Source of the DNA: Azospirillum picis
GTDB lineage: Bacteria > Pseudomonadota > Alphaproteobacteria > Azospirillales > Azospirillaceae
Direction of reading: 5' to 3'
Assembly: GCF_017876115.1 (NCBI RefSeq)
Contig: NZ_JAGINO010000017.1
Coordinates: 62,001 to 126,000 of the forward strand
DNA: 64,000 bases
Made by a program: the position numbers and the translations under genes. How positions within the stretch are numbered: the first letter of the stretch is position 1; each line of letters starts with the position of its first letter. The notes under the pieces were generated by a model. That model was not told where the DNA came from. It was given only the letters and a program-made list of their open reading frames with translations, and made no database searches. Positions 27,457 through 39,661 of this stretch are shown in pieces.

Positions 27457-27770
27457 GGTCACTTTCCCCACATGATCGGCACGCAGGGTGAAGACTGTCT
27501 ATTTGTGGTGTTAATGAAGATTTAATGGCGGATGAGGGGAAACATGGCCGTTTCATGCCAAAGAATAATATAGAGGCAGCTTCTGCTCTTCCGTTTTCAT
27601 CGTGGCAGTGCGTATTGTTTATAGTGTGAGCTTTCGCGCTTTCATTGCCGGCGCCTGCGCGGTTCGTTGCGTGGCCGGCGCCGGATGGGCGAAGCGGTGG
27701 ATGGGACCACGCGCAGCGAGGCCATCAGCATCGTCCGGCATGTCGGCCGGGTGGCAAAGGGGCGGGGTGG
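27457..27770. other. 314-bp intergenic region between xerC and the chemoreceptor gene
   Basis: The part next to the receptor (27480-27620) is clearly AT-richer and should hold its promoter. I found no confident sigma-70, sigma-54 or sigma-28 match. No coding frame is convincing. Confidence 0.5.
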
Positions 27771-28721
27771 TCAGCCCTTGCGCGCTCGCGGATGCGCATT
27801 GCGATACACGTTCATCAACTGCTCGTTCTCCACGTCCGTGTAACGCTGGGTTGTGGAGAGCGAGGCGTGGCCGAGCAGGTCCTGGATGGCCCTGAGATCG
27901 CCGCCATCGGCCAAAAGATGGGTGGCGAAACTGTGCCGCAGGGCGTGCGGCGTGGCGCTGTCCGGCATGCCCATCAGGGCGCGCAGCTTCTGCATCTGGT
28001 GCTGCGCGACGCTGGCGTTCAGCCGGCCGCCGCGGGTGCCGACGAACAGCGGTCCCTCGGGAGCCAGGGTGAAGGGGCAGGCGTCGAGATAGGCCTGCAC
28101 CGCGTCCGTCACCGCCGGCAGGACCGGGATCACGCGGTCCTTGCGCCCCTTGCCGGTGACGCGCAGGGTTTCGCCCATCGGGGCCTCCTTGCGCGCCAGC
28201 CCCAGCGCCTCGGAGATGCGCAGGCCGCAGCCGTAGAGCAGGGTGAACAGCGCGCGGTCCCGCTTGCCGACCCAAGGGTCGTCGCGGTCGCGCTCGGCCT
28301 CTTCGAGCAGGCGGTCGGCGTCGATCTCGGTCAGCGGCCGCGGGGCCGGGCGCTTGACCTTGGGCGTCGCCAGGCTGGCCACCGCCGGGTTGTGCAGGCG
28401 GCCGCTGCGGTCCATCCAGCGGAACAGGTTGCGCACCGCCGCCAGCTTGCGGGCACGGCTGGCCCCGACCAGCCCGTCCATCGCCAGCCTGGACATCCAG
28501 GCGCGGAAGTCGGCCGCCTTCAGCTCGCCCAGGTCGTTGAGCGACGGTGGCGAGCCGCCGCGGAATTCGGTGAGGAAGCGCAGGAACTCCGCCACGTCGG
28601 CGGTGTAGGCCGACAAGGTGTGGCGGGAAACCGCCTTCTCGCTCTCCATCCAGCGCCGCCAGTGGGCCAGCAGGTCCTGGACGTCGGGCTTGGCGGAGAA
28701 TCCCAGAACCGGTTCGCTCAC
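27771..28721 (-). CDS. xerC: Tyrosine recombinase XerC
   Basis: 316 residues. The N-terminal SAM-like core-binding domain (about 10-110) has 'SRHTLSAYTADVAEFLRFLT'. The catalytic domain shows the first Arg in 'LLYGCGLRISEALGLARKEA', a Lys in 'VTGKGRKDRVIPV', HxxR in 'TPHALRHSFATHLLADGGDL', and the nucleophile Tyr in 'SLSTTQRYTDVENEQLM'. With XerD it resolves chromosome dimers at dif. It overlaps the upstream DUF484 gene by 4 nt, the conserved DUF484-xerC pairing of Proteobacteria. Confidence 0.95.
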   Translation of the reverse strand: MSEPVLGFSAKPDVQDLLAHWRRWMESEKAVSRHTLSAYTADVAEFLRFLTEFRGGSPPSLNDLGELKAADFRAWMSRLAMDGLVGASRARKLAAVRNLFRWMDRSGRLHNPAVASLATPKVKRPAPRPLTEIDADRLLEEAERDRDDPWVGKRDRALFTLLYGCGLRISEALGLARKEAPMGETLRVTGKGRKDRVIPVLPAVTDAVQAYLDACPFTLAPEGPLFVGTRGGRLNASVAQHQMQKLRALMGMPDSATPHALRHSFATHLLADGGDLRAIQDLLGHASLSTTQRYTDVENEQLMNVYRNAHPRARKG

Positions 28722-29431
28722 GCCGGCAGCTCCAGCCAGCCGCGGATCACCCGCTCGATGACGCGGGCGAGGAAACCGACCAGTTCCGTGCCCTGGCCGC
28801 CGTGGAAGGTGTCGGGCTCGCGGCTGCCGAAGGCCAGCATGCCGTCCGGCGTCTCGCTCGACACCTGGATGCGGATCAGCGCCTCCGACCGGACGAGGCC
28901 GGCGCCGGGTCCGTAGATTTCGGGATCGCCCTCGATGTCGCCGTTCAGCACCACGTCGGCGCGGCCCAGGCGGCCGTCGATGGCGCCCGCCTCCACCACC
29001 CGCACGCCGGAGCGGTGGACGTGGGGCATGTCGGTGCCGTTGGACTCGATGACCAGGCAGGCGACGTCGAGGTCGAGCAGCACCGCGAGGTCGGTGGTGA
29101 TGGTCTGGATCAACTGCTCGAAGCTCTGGGCGTCGAGCAGGAACAGCACCGCGGCATGGATGCGGTTCTGGCTGTTCAGGTTGGCGCGGCTGGTGCCGAT
29201 CAGTTCCCGCTGCTGGTCCTTCAGCGTCCGCAGCTCGGACCGCAGCCGCTCCACCATGAAGGCCTGCAGGTCCACCACCCCGCGGCCGCGGTCGATCGAC
29301 GGCGGCGTCAGGTGGTGGACCAGGTCGGCATTCTGGACCAGGAAATCCGGGTGGTTCCGCAGGTAGGCGCGCACATCCTCCGAGGAGAGCGTCGGCGTCG
29401 GGCGGTGGGTCTGTCCCGGCTCGCGGCCCAT
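28718..29431 (-). CDS. DUF484 family (GAF-like) protein
   Basis: 237 residues. The start 'DVRAYLRNHPDFLVQNADLV' is the DUF484 signature, followed by a coiled region 'FMVERLRSELRTLKDQQREL' and a GAF-like domain. The family sits before xerC in many Proteobacteria; its function is unproven. The stop codon overlaps the xerC start (ATGA type), so translation is coupled. The C terminus 'FLARVIERVIRGWLELPA' is typical. Confidence 0.9.
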   Translation of the reverse strand: MGREPGQTHRPTPTLSSEDVRAYLRNHPDFLVQNADLVHHLTPPSIDRGRGVVDLQAFMVERLRSELRTLKDQQRELIGTSRANLNSQNRIHAAVLFLLDAQSFEQLIQTITTDLAVLLDLDVACLVIESNGTDMPHVHRSGVRVVEAGAIDGRLGRADVVLNGDIEGDPEIYGPGAGLVRSEALIRIQVSSETPDGMLAFGSREPDTFHGGQGTELVGFLARVIERVIRGWLELPA

Positions 29432-29446
29432 GGTTGCGCCGGCGCC

Positions 29447-30103
29447 TTACAGGATCGACTGGCCGGTCTTCTTCCAGTCCTCGACGAACTGGGCGAGACC
29501 CTTGTCGGTCAGCGGGTGGTTGAAGAGCTGCTTCAGCACCGACGACGGCGCCGTGACGACATGGGCGCCGAGGCGCGCGGCCTTGACGACGTGCATCGGG
29601 TTGCGGATCGAGGCGACGAGCACCTCGGTCTTGAAGGCGTCGTAGTTGCTGTAGATCTCACAGATGTCCTTGATGATGCCCATGCCGTCCTGGCCGATGT
29701 CGTCCAGGCGGCCGACGAAGGGCGACACGAAGCTGGCGCCGGCCTTGGCCGCCAGGATCGCCTGGGCGGGGGAGAAGCACAGCGTGACGTTGACCATCGT
29801 CCCTTCCGACGACAGGATCTTGCAGACCTTGAGGCCGGCCGGCGTCAGCGGCACCTTCACCGCGACGCGATGCGAGATCTTGGCGATCTTGTGGGCTTCG
29901 GCGAGCATGGTCTCGAAGTCGGTGGACGCAACCTCGGCGCTGACCGGGCCGTTGACGACGTCGCAGATCTCGGCCACCAGGTCGAGGAACTGACGGCCGG
30001 ACTTGGCGATCAGGGAGGGGTTGGTGGTAACACCGTCCAGCAGACCGGTATCGGCCAGATCGCGGATCTCGGCGATGTCGGCGGTGTCGACGAAGAACTT
30101 CAT
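29447..30103 (-). CDS. fsa: Transaldolase / fructose-6-phosphate aldolase family protein
   Basis: 218 residues, the short form of the family. It starts '[20 protein letters not shown]'. The '[13 protein letters not shown]' loop and the Schiff-base lysine in '[20 protein letters not shown]' are present. The phosphate site is '[20 protein letters not shown]'. It catalyses transfer or aldol cleavage of dihydroxyacetone units in the non-oxidative pentose phosphate pathway. Short family members are often true transaldolases, so the exact activity is open. It is transcribed divergently from priA. Confidence 0.9.
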   Translation of the reverse strand: MKFFVDTADIAEIRDLADTGLLDGVTTNPSLIAKSGRQFLDLVAEICDVVNGPVSAEVASTDFETMLAEAHKIAKISHRVAVKVPLTPAGLKVCKILSSEGTMVNVTLCFSPAQAILAAKAGASFVSPFVGRLDDIGQDGMGIIKDICEIYSNYDAFKTEVLVASIRNPMHVVKAARLGAHVVTAPSSVLKQLFNHPLTDKGLAQFVEDWKKTGQSIL

Positions 30104-30208
30104 GACGAAGGGTCCATGCTTGCTGATGATGACCGGGACCGGCCGTACCGGAAACCAGACCGGCGCGCCGTCCCGCCCGGTGCCCGGGACGTGAGGCCAC
30201 TTTAGCCG

Positions 30209-32524
30209 ATGCGCAGGATTTTCGCCAGTTCCGCCCCGGGCGACCAGGGGGATCTTCTTGGGCCCGCCGCCGGACCGGAGCACTCCGAACGCGACCGGGC
30301 GGCGGAAGCGCCGGCCAAGGCCGAGGCCGCGCTCCCGTCCCCCGACCGCCGGGTCGCGGTGCTGCTGCCGCTGCCGCTGCGGGAGGCCTACGACTACCGC
30401 GTGCCGGACGGGATGTCGCTCGCACCCGGCGACTATGTCGAGGTGCCGCTCGGGCCGCGCCGGATCATCGGCGTGGTATGGGGGCCGGGCGCCGGCACGG
30501 TGGACTCCGGCCGGCTGAAGGCGGTGGTGCGCCGGTTCGACGCCCCGGCGATGACCGAGGTGGCGCGCCGCTTCGTCGAATGGGTCGCCGCCTACACGAT
30601 GACGCCGCCGGGCTTCGTCCTGCGCATGGCGGTCAGCGTGCCGGCGGCGCTGGAGCCGCCCAAGGCGATGCTGGCCTACCTGCTGAAGGCGGGGGCCGAG
30701 CCGCCGCCCGGCTTCAAGATGACGGATGCGCGCCGCCGCGTGCTCGCCCTGCTGCAGGACACCCTGGCCGGCGGGCCGCCGCGCACCCCGGCGGAACTGG
30801 CGGAGGAGGCCGGCTGCGGCGTCACCGTGGTGCGCGGCGTGGCGGAGGCCGGGCTGCTGGAGCCGGTGATGCTGCAGCCGACGCGGCTCGGCCGGCCGGA
30901 CTGGTCGCGTCCGGGGCCGTCGCTGTCGCCCGACCAGCGCGCCGCCGCCGACGACCTGCGCGGGCGCGTGGAGTCCGGCCGCTATTCCACCGTGCTGCTC
31001 GACGGCGTCACCGGGTCGGGCAAGACCGAGGTCTATTACGAGGCGATCTCGGCGGCGCTGGAGCAGGGCAGGCAGGCGCTGGTGCTGCTGCCGGAGATCG
31101 CGCTGTCGGCGCAGTGGCTCGACCGCTTCGCCCGCCGCTTCGGCGCGCCGCCGGCGGAATGGCATTCGGAGCTGACCGGCGCCCAGCGCCGCGACACCTG
31201 GCGTGCGGTCGCCAAGGGGGAGGTGCCGGTGGTGGTCGGCGCCCGCTCCGCCCTGTTCCTGCCCTATCCCGACCTCGGCGTCATCATCGTCGACGAGGAG
31301 CACGACTCCGCCTACAAGCAGGAGGAGGGCGCCATCTACCATGCCCGCGACATGGCGGTGGCGCGGGCGCATCTCGGCGGGCTGCCGATCGTCCTGGTCT
31401 CCGCCACCCCGTCGCTGGAGACCAAGGTCAACGCCGACAGCCACCGCTATGCCCGCATCGCCCTGCCGTCCCGCCACGGCGGCGCCGTGCTGCCGGACGT
31501 CGAGCTGGTCGACCTCCGGCGCGACCGCCCGCCGGCCCGCCACTGGCTGGCCCCCAGCCTGCGCAAGGCGCTGACCGACACGCTGGCGGAGGGGGAGCAG
31601 GCGATGCTGTTCCTGAACCGCCGCGGCTACGCCCCGCTGACCCTCTGCCGCGCCTGCGGCCATCGCATGCAGTGCCCGAACTGCACCGCCTGGCTGGTCG
31701 AGCACCGGCTCGCCCGCAAGCTGCAGTGCCATCATTGCGGCCTGCAGCAGCCGCTGCCCCATGCCTGCCCGGAATGCGGCGAGGAGGGCACCATGGCCGC
31801 CTGCGGCCCCGGCGTCGAGCGCATCGCCGAGGAGGTGGCGGAGCTGTTCCCGGAGGCGCGCGCCGCCATCATGGCGTCCGACACCCTGTTCGGCCCGCGC
31901 GCCATCCAGGAGATGGTGCAGAGCATCGGCCGCCACGAGCTGGACATCATCATCGGCACCCAGGTGATGGCGAAGGGCCACCATTTCCCGATGCTGACGC
32001 TGGTGGGGGTGGTCGACGCCGACCTCGGCCTGAACGGCGGCGACCTGCGGGCGGCGGAGCGCACCTACCAGTTGCTGCACCAGGTGGCCGGGCGCGCCGG
32101 GCGCGGCGAGCGGCCGGGGCGGGTGATGCTGCAGACGTTCATGCCGGAACACCCGGTGATGCAGGCGCTGGCCGCCGGCGACCGCGACGGCTTCTACCAG
32201 TTGGAGGCCGAGATGCGGCTGGAGGCCGGCATGCCGCCCTTCGGCCGACTGGCGGCGCTGATCGTGTCAGGCGAGGACCCGACCCTGGTCGAGCGGGTGG
32301 CGATGGCGCTCGGCCGCGCCGCGCCGCGCAGCGAGACCGTCCATGTGCTGGGTCCGGCCCCGGCGCCGCTGGCGCTTCTTCGCGGCCGTCACCGGCGGCG
32401 CCTGCTGCTGAAGGCGCCGCGCAGCGCATCCGTGCAGCCCCTGATTGCCGAATGGCTGGAAAGGGTGGACATTCCGCCCGCGATCCGCGTGCAGATCGAT
32501 GTCGACCCCTACAGCTTCCTTTAG
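30209..32524 (+). CDS. priA: Primosomal helicase PriA
   Basis: 771 residues. An Ala/Pro-rich N-terminal extension of about 40 residues precedes the DNA-binding part ('[20 protein letters not shown]'). Helicase motifs are Walker A '[20 protein letters not shown]' (about 264-283) and Walker B '[20 protein letters not shown]'. The zinc region at about 480-530 has four CxxC pairs: '[13 protein letters not shown]', 'CHHC' and 'CPEC'. The C-terminal helicase half holds '[20 protein letters not shown]' and '[20 protein letters not shown]'. PriA restarts stalled forks by loading DnaB. The true start may be downstream in the low-complexity stretch. Confidence 0.95.
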   Translation: MRRIFASSAPGDQGDLLGPAAGPEHSERDRAAEAPAKAEAALPSPDRRVAVLLPLPLREAYDYRVPDGMSLAPGDYVEVPLGPRRIIGVVWGPGAGTVDSGRLKAVVRRFDAPAMTEVARRFVEWVAAYTMTPPGFVLRMAVSVPAALEPPKAMLAYLLKAGAEPPPGFKMTDARRRVLALLQDTLAGGPPRTPAELAEEAGCGVTVVRGVAEAGLLEPVMLQPTRLGRPDWSRPGPSLSPDQRAAADDLRGRVESGRYSTVLLDGVTGSGKTEVYYEAISAALEQGRQALVLLPEIALSAQWLDRFARRFGAPPAEWHSELTGAQRRDTWRAVAKGEVPVVVGARSALFLPYPDLGVIIVDEEHDSAYKQEEGAIYHARDMAVARAHLGGLPIVLVSATPSLETKVNADSHRYARIALPSRHGGAVLPDVELVDLRRDRPPARHWLAPSLRKALTDTLAEGEQAMLFLNRRGYAPLTLCRACGHRMQCPNCTAWLVEHRLARKLQCHHCGLQQPLPHACPECGEEGTMAACGPGVERIAEEVAELFPEARAAIMASDTLFGPRAIQEMVQSIGRHELDIIIGTQVMAKGHHFPMLTLVGVVDADLGLNGGDLRAAERTYQLLHQVAGRAGRGERPGRVMLQTFMPEHPVMQALAAGDRDGFYQLEAEMRLEAGMPPFGRLAALIVSGEDPTLVERVAMALGRAAPRSETVHVLGPAPAPLALLRGRHRRRLLLKAPRSASVQPLIAEWLERVDIPPAIRVQIDVDPYSFL

Positions 32525-32706
32525 CGGCGAAGGCCGATGCGCGGCCCCTGTGACGTTTGGTCCATTGCGCGGCGCGGGGCACGGTATTACCACGGTTGGG
32601 ATGGTTCCGGATCAAAGCATTCATGGCCCATCCGCCACCATGGTCCTCCCCGGCCGCTCCCGCCCCTCCAACCGCACCTTCCGAGACTGATATCAGGTTC
32701 AGGCAC

Positions 32707-33222
32707 ATGTGCAGCGTGATGTCGAAGCTCCGCCTCCGCTTTCATCGTCAGACCCTGCTGACGGTGTTGCCGGTCCTGCTGCTGCTGGTGGTCATCGCCT
32801 TCGCCGCCGGCGCCCCCGCCCGCACGCGGGGAAGCGATGCCGAGGCGCTGCGGATGATGGACCGCGCCCAGCATCTGCTGGAGCGGATCGGCGCGGAGGC
32901 GGCCCCCGAAGCCTTTGCCGGCCATGATAGCGCTTTCATCGACCGCGACCTCTATCCGATGCTGCTCGACGACCAGGGGACGATGATCGCCCATGGCTGG
33001 ACCGCGACGCTGAACGGGTCCGACCTGAAGGACCTGCGCGACGTCGACGGCAAGGCGTTCATCCGCGAGGCGCTGGACGGCAGCGCGCGGGAGGGCAGCA
33101 CCGACGTCACCTACCAGTGGATCGACCCGCTGACCGGACAGGTGGCGCGCAAGACCATCCACGCCCGCCGGCTGGTGCTGAACGGCCGGCCGTACATGCT
33201 GGCGGTCGGCGTCTACCGCTGA
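32707..33222 (+). CDS. Secreted or membrane-anchored single-Cache (sCache_2-like) protein
   Basis: 171 residues from the ATG at 32707; 'MSKLRLRF' at 32719 is an alternative start. The N-terminal hydrophobic segment 'LLTVLPVLLLLVVIAFAAGA' is a signal peptide or anchor. The rest is a Cache fold: 'YPMLLDDQGTMIAHGWTATL', 'DGKAFIREALDGSAREGSTD' and the C-terminal 'RRLVLNGRPYMLAVGVYR'. Such domains normally sit on chemoreceptors and kinases; here it is free-standing in the periplasm. It may bind a small acid and act with a separate membrane protein. The partner is unknown. Confidence 0.75.
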   Translation: MCSVMSKLRLRFHRQTLLTVLPVLLLLVVIAFAAGAPARTRGSDAEALRMMDRAQHLLERIGAEAAPEAFAGHDSAFIDRDLYPMLLDDQGTMIAHGWTATLNGSDLKDLRDVDGKAFIREALDGSAREGSTDVTYQWIDPLTGQVARKTIHARRLVLNGRPYMLAVGVYR

Positions 33223-33388
33223 GGCGCGGGCGGCACTGTTTCCCATGGGAAGGAGCGGGGCCGGTGGCCGACGGGCATCGGACCGGCGCCGCAGTCGGAC
33301 ACGGAGCTGGCGGGCAGGTGGCCGGGATGCGGCGTGATGCCGCACGCCTCTTTTCCGGAAGGCGGAAAACCCGGCGGCCGCGGGGGGG

Positions 33389-33793
33389 TCAGCGCTGGCG
33401 TGCGGCCCGGCCGCGCGGCCGCCAGATGGACAGGCATTCGCCGGCGCTGTCGCCGGCTCCGATCCCGTACCATCCGGACCGGTCATGGAAGGACAGGCTG
33501 TAGCGGCCCCTGGAATCCCGCTCGAAGCGGAAGACCGGACGGTCCACCTCCGGCAGCAGGACCAGCAGCCGGTCGTGGTTCCGGTCCGACTCGCGCATCA
33601 CGCCGGCCCAATGGCCGTCGCGCAGCTTGAGGTCGGCCACGGCGGCGAAGGCGTCGAGATCCTCGGGCGTGAAGCGGGCGCGGCAGAACTGGACGACGTT
33701 CGTCGGCTCGGCGGCCTGGTGCTCGGCGGCCTGCGGCGCCTTGGGCTCGGCGGCGGTGCTGACGGCGCTGTCGTTCGTCGGCTTGATGGTCAT
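33389..33793 (-). CDS. Hypothetical protein
   Basis: 134 residues from the ATG at 33793 ('MTIKPTNDSAVSTAAEPKAP'). The first 40 residues are Ala/Pro/Glu-rich and disordered. The rest looks globular: 'VVQFCRARFTPEDLDAFAAV', then beta-rich 'DRPVFRFERDSRGRYSLSFH' and 'ECLSIWRPRG'. There is no membrane segment. I do not recognise the family. It stands alone in opposite orientation to its neighbours, upstream of the ATP synthase operon. Confidence 0.65.
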   Translation of the reverse strand: MTIKPTNDSAVSTAAEPKAPQAAEHQAAEPTNVVQFCRARFTPEDLDAFAAVADLKLRDGHWAGVMRESDRNHDRLLVLLPEVDRPVFRFERDSRGRYSLSFHDRSGWYGIGAGDSAGECLSIWRPRGRAARQR

Positions 33794-34250
33794 GGCGGGA
33801 GCCCTTGGTCTCTTTGACCGGAACGGCGGCCGGAAGGGCGGCCGGTAGAGTTGGGCCAACCGGAGGGGGCGGCTCTTGGGAGTCGGGGCCGGACAGGGCC
33901 ATGGCCAGGGCGGTCATGGGGCGAACCGGCCGTCGCGCGGCAGGTCCCGACCCTGTATTAGATTGGTTAACCTTGAATTAAGCTGATGTCCGGGCCACTT
34001 CTAAGTCACAGCCGGTATGACCAGTCGAACCGGTCCGGAGTCGGGGACGATGCGCTGACGAACCCAGTCGCGATCGAAGATTCCGCAATTGCTCAAATGG
34101 CCGCAGTCAAATTGTCCAGACCCCGTTGCGTGGGGGCGATTCCTGTGATATTGGACCGCTCGCTTTCGCGGCCGGGGTGTTTGTGCCTCGGGTTGACACC
34201 CTATAAGGCCGCCGAATTCACCGTCTACCGAACTCAATTCGAGGGATCAG
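33794..34250. promoter_or_regulatory. 457-bp gene-free region with the ATP synthase operon promoter
   Basis: There is no convincing coding frame. A perfect -35 hexamer TTGACA lies at 34193-34198, about 50 bp before atpH; 17 bp further on (34216-34221, ATTCAC) the -10 is weak. The AT-richer part at 33955-33990 could hold another promoter or the one of the leftward hypothetical gene. Confidence 0.4.
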
Positions 34251-34820
34251 GTGGCATCCGAAGGAACAGGCGTATCCGAACTCGCCGCGCGCTACTCCAC
34301 CGCGCTGTTCGAGCTTGCGGACGAAAACCAGGCGTTGGACACGGTCGCGAGCGACCTGACCACGCTGAAGCAGATCCTGGCCGAGAGCGCTGACCTCCGC
34401 CGCCTCGTCCGCAGCCCCGTCATCAGCCGCGCCGATCAGGGCAAGGCCATGGTCGCCGTCCTCGACAGCGCCGGCTTGTCCGACCTGACCAAGCGCTTCA
34501 TCGGGCTGGTGGCGGCCAACCGCCGCCTGTTCGCGATCGAGGGCATGATCGACGGCTTCCTGGCCGAGCTGGCCCGGCGCCGCGGCGAGGTCACGGCGCA
34601 GGTCACGACGGCCCAGCCGCTGAGCGATGCCCAGCGCAACGCCGTGGTCGATGCGCTCAAGGCGTCCATCGGTTCCAAGGTGCTGGTGAACACCTCCGTC
34701 GATCCCGAGCTGATCGGCGGCATGATCGTTAAGTTCGGCTCGCGCATGGTCGATACCTCGGTGCGCACGAAGCTGAACAAATTGCAACTCGCCATGAAGG
34801 CCTCAGGGGGATCAGTCTGA
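34251..34820 (+). CDS. atpH: ATP synthase F1 delta subunit
   Basis: 189 residues from a GTG at 34251. The N-terminal helical domain is '[20 protein letters not shown]' and the C-terminal part '[20 protein letters not shown]', the classic delta signature. Delta joins the F1 head to the peripheral stalk b subunits. It is the first gene of atpHAGDC; the stop codon overlaps the atpA start by one base. The Fo genes are elsewhere, as usual in this group. Confidence 0.95.
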   Translation: MASEGTGVSELAARYSTALFELADENQALDTVASDLTTLKQILAESADLRRLVRSPVISRADQGKAMVAVLDSAGLSDLTKRFIGLVAANRRLFAIEGMIDGFLAELARRRGEVTAQVTTAQPLSDAQRNAVVDALKASIGSKVLVNTSVDPELIGGMIVKFGSRMVDTSVRTKLNKLQLAMKASGGSV

Positions 34821-36349
34821 TGGATATCCGCGCCGCAGAAATCTCTGCGATCCTCAAGCAGCAGATCGCGAATTTCGGGACCGAGGCGGATGTCGCCGAG
34901 GTTGGTCAGGTCCTGTCGGTGGGTGACGGCGTCGCCCGCGTGCATGGTCTGGACAACGTCCGCGCCGGCGAGATGGTCGAGTTCCCCGGTGGCCTGCAGG
35001 GCATGGCGCTGAACCTCGAGACCGACAATGTCGGCATCGTGATCTTCGGCGACGACCGCGGCATCAAGGAAGGCGACACCGTCAAGCGCACCGGCACCAT
35101 CGTCGACGTTCCGGTCGGCCGCGGCCTGCTGGGCCGCGTCGTGGACGGCCTGGGCAACCCGATCGACGGCAAGGGGCCGCTGGTCGACGTGACCCGCACC
35201 CGCGTGGAAGTGAAGGCCCCCGGCATCATCCCGCGCAAGTCGGTGCACGAGCCGATGCAGACCGGCCTGAAGGCCGTCGACAGCCTGGTTCCGATCGGGC
35301 GCGGCCAGCGCGAGCTGATCATCGGTGACCGCCAGACCGGCAAGACCGCCGTCGTCATCGACACCTTCCTGAACCAGAAGCCGATCAACCAGGGCGACGA
35401 CGAGAGCAAGAAGCTCTACTGCATCTACGTCGCCGTCGGCCAGAAGCGCTCCACCGTCGCCCAGATCGTCAAGACCCTGGAAGACGCCGGCGCCATGGAA
35501 TACTCCATCGTCGTCGCCGCCACCGCGTCGGAGCCGGCTCCGCTGCAGTTCCTGGCGCCGTATACCGGCTGCACGATGGGCGAGTATTTCCGCGACAACG
35601 GCATGCATGCCCTGATCGTGTACGACGATCTGTCCAAGCAGGCCGTCGCCTACCGCCAGATGTCGCTGCTGCTCCGCCGTCCGCCGGGCCGCGAAGCCTA
35701 CCCCGGCGACGTGTTCTACCTCCACAGCCGCCTGCTGGAGCGCGCCGCCAAGATGGGCGACGCCCACGGCAACGGCTCGCTGACCGCTCTGCCGGTCATC
35801 GAGACCCAGGCCGGCGATGTGTCCGCCTATATCCCGACCAACGTGATCTCGATCACCGACGGTCAGATCTTCCTGGAAACCGGCCTGTTCTACAAGGGCA
35901 TCCGTCCCGCCATCAATGTCGGCCTGTCGGTGAGCCGCGTCGGCTCCGCCGCCCAGATCAAGGCGATGAAGCAGGTCGCCGGCACCATCAAGATGGAACT
36001 CGCGCAGTACCGCGAGATGGCCGCCTTCGCCCAGTTCGCCTCGGACCTCGACGCCTCGACCCAGCGCCTGCTGGCTCGCGGCGCCCGCCTGACCGAGCTG
36101 CTGAAGCAGGGCCAGTTCCAGCCGCTGCCCGTCGAAGAGCAGGTCGTGTCGATCTTCGCCGGCGTGAAGGGCTACCTGGACGCCATCAAGGTCGAGGACG
36201 TCAACCGCTTCGAGGCCAAGTTCCTGTCGGAGATCCGCGCCAAGGGCGCCGATATCCTGGCGGCGATCCGCACCGACAAGCAGATCACCTCGGCGACCGA
36301 AGAGAAGCTGAAGGCGTTCCTCGACGGCTTCGCCAAGGTCTTCGCCTGA
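34820..36349 (+). CDS. atpA: ATP synthase F1 alpha subunit
   Basis: 509 residues starting '[20 protein letters not shown]'. The beta-barrel domain is followed by the P-loop '[20 protein letters not shown]' at about 165-185. Then come the alpha signature '[20 protein letters not shown]', the arginine finger within it, and the C-terminal helical part. It is the non-catalytic nucleotide-binding subunit of the F1 hexamer. Length is normal. Confidence 0.98.
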   Translation: MDIRAAEISAILKQQIANFGTEADVAEVGQVLSVGDGVARVHGLDNVRAGEMVEFPGGLQGMALNLETDNVGIVIFGDDRGIKEGDTVKRTGTIVDVPVGRGLLGRVVDGLGNPIDGKGPLVDVTRTRVEVKAPGIIPRKSVHEPMQTGLKAVDSLVPIGRGQRELIIGDRQTGKTAVVIDTFLNQKPINQGDDESKKLYCIYVAVGQKRSTVAQIVKTLEDAGAMEYSIVVAATASEPAPLQFLAPYTGCTMGEYFRDNGMHALIVYDDLSKQAVAYRQMSLLLRRPPGREAYPGDVFYLHSRLLERAAKMGDAHGNGSLTALPVIETQAGDVSAYIPTNVISITDGQIFLETGLFYKGIRPAINVGLSVSRVGSAAQIKAMKQVAGTIKMELAQYREMAAFAQFASDLDASTQRLLARGARLTELLKQGQFQPLPVEEQVVSIFAGVKGYLDAIKVEDVNRFEAKFLSEIRAKGADILAAIRTDKQITSATEEKLKAFLDGFAKVFA

Positions 36350-36436
36350 CCGACCGCGCGCGGGGGCGGGAAACCGCCCCCCACCGTCTTGAAGGGACGG
36401 TCACGGAACGACCTCTCGCGGAATTGAAGGGCCGGC

Positions 36437-38829
<2,393 letters not shown>

Positions 38830-38922
38830 TCCCCGCCGGGGATCGCGGCATTCCGACTCGGCCAAGCCTGAAGGGATCATTTCCTGGAGGGTGGCGGCCG
38901 GGCGGGAACCGACATCAGCACG

Positions 38923-38951
38923 CCCCCTCCCTCCCGTAACGGGGGAGGGGG
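38923..38951. repeat. GC-rich hairpin between atpD and atpC
   Basis: CCCCCTCCCTCCCGT and ACGGGGGAGGGGG pair imperfectly in the 149-bp atpD-atpC gap, resembling the ends of the 155-bp repeat near recR. It may partly end transcription and so lower atpC expression. Confidence 0.5.
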
Positions 38952-38978
38952 TTCCTATGAAGAGGCACCAGGAAACCC

Positions 38979-39395
38979 ATGGCCGATAAAGTCGAATTCG
39001 AGCTGGTCTCGCCGGAAAAGCTGCTGAAGTCGCAGCCCGTGGACATGGTCGTGGTGCCGGGTTCGGAAGGCGATTTCGGCGTCCTCGCCGGTCACTCGCC
39101 GATGATCTCGACCGTGCGTCCGGGTGTCATCGACGTCTATGAAGGCGACCGCATCGTCGACCGCGTCTTCGTCGCCGGCGGCTTCGCCGAGGTCACCGAG
39201 GCCCGCTGCACGGTGCTGGCCGAGGAAGCGGTGGCCCTGACCGACCTGGACCGCGCCGCGGTCGAGAAGCAGATCAAGGACCTTTCCGAGGATCTGGACG
39301 ACAGCAAGTCGGATGCCGAGCGCGCCGCCGCCGAGTCCCGGCTGGCCGTCGCGCGCGCCAAGCTGGACGCGCTGAGCCAGTCCTCCGCCCACTGA
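38979..39395 (+). CDS. atpC: ATP synthase F1 epsilon subunit
   Basis: 138 residues. The N-terminal beta-sandwich has 'KVEFELVSPEKLLKSQPVDM' and 'VVVPGSEGDFGVLAGHSPMI'. The C-terminal part is a helical hairpin 'DLDRAAVEKQIKDLSEDLDD'. Epsilon caps gamma and can inhibit ATP hydrolysis. It is the last gene of the operon and is followed by a hairpin at 39450-39482. Confidence 0.96.
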   Translation: MADKVEFELVSPEKLLKSQPVDMVVVPGSEGDFGVLAGHSPMISTVRPGVIDVYEGDRIVDRVFVAGGFAEVTEARCTVLAEEAVALTDLDRAAVEKQIKDLSEDLDDSKSDAERAAAESRLAVARAKLDALSQSSAH

Positions 39396-39449
39396 GCGCG
39401 GGCGCAAGTCCGCGATCGCCAGGGCAAAGGGCATACATCTTTTCAGACG

Positions 39450-39482
39450 AATGGGCGGCTTGGGCAACCAGGCCGCCCATTT
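39450..39482 (+). terminator. Hairpin after the ATP synthase operon
   Basis: AATGGGCGGCTTGG-GCAA-CCAGGCCGCCCATT pairs over about 14 bp with a small internal mismatch and is followed by TTGCTTGG. It lies 55 nt after atpC. Confidence 0.65.
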
Positions 39483-39661
39483 GCTTGGTGACTTGGTTGC
39501 ATCGCGGCGAGGACCGATTACATTCGAAGGCTTGAACCGCGGGCTCTGCCGGATTGGCCGGCGGCTTGCGGGCACCAGACATGGACACGGGACCGACCTC
39601 CCGTGTCGGACAACGGCACGGCCGCCGCCAGGGCGGCCCAAGACGAGGCGGTAGAGCGGAC

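Noticed and set aside
29447-32152. A 901-codon minus-strand frame covering priA
   Set aside because: Its last 218 codons are the real aldolase gene; the rest is antisense to priA with shadow composition.
34193-34207. TATAAG right after TTGACA as the -10 of the ATP synthase promoter
   Set aside because: Only a few bases separate the two, far too close for a sigma-70 promoter.
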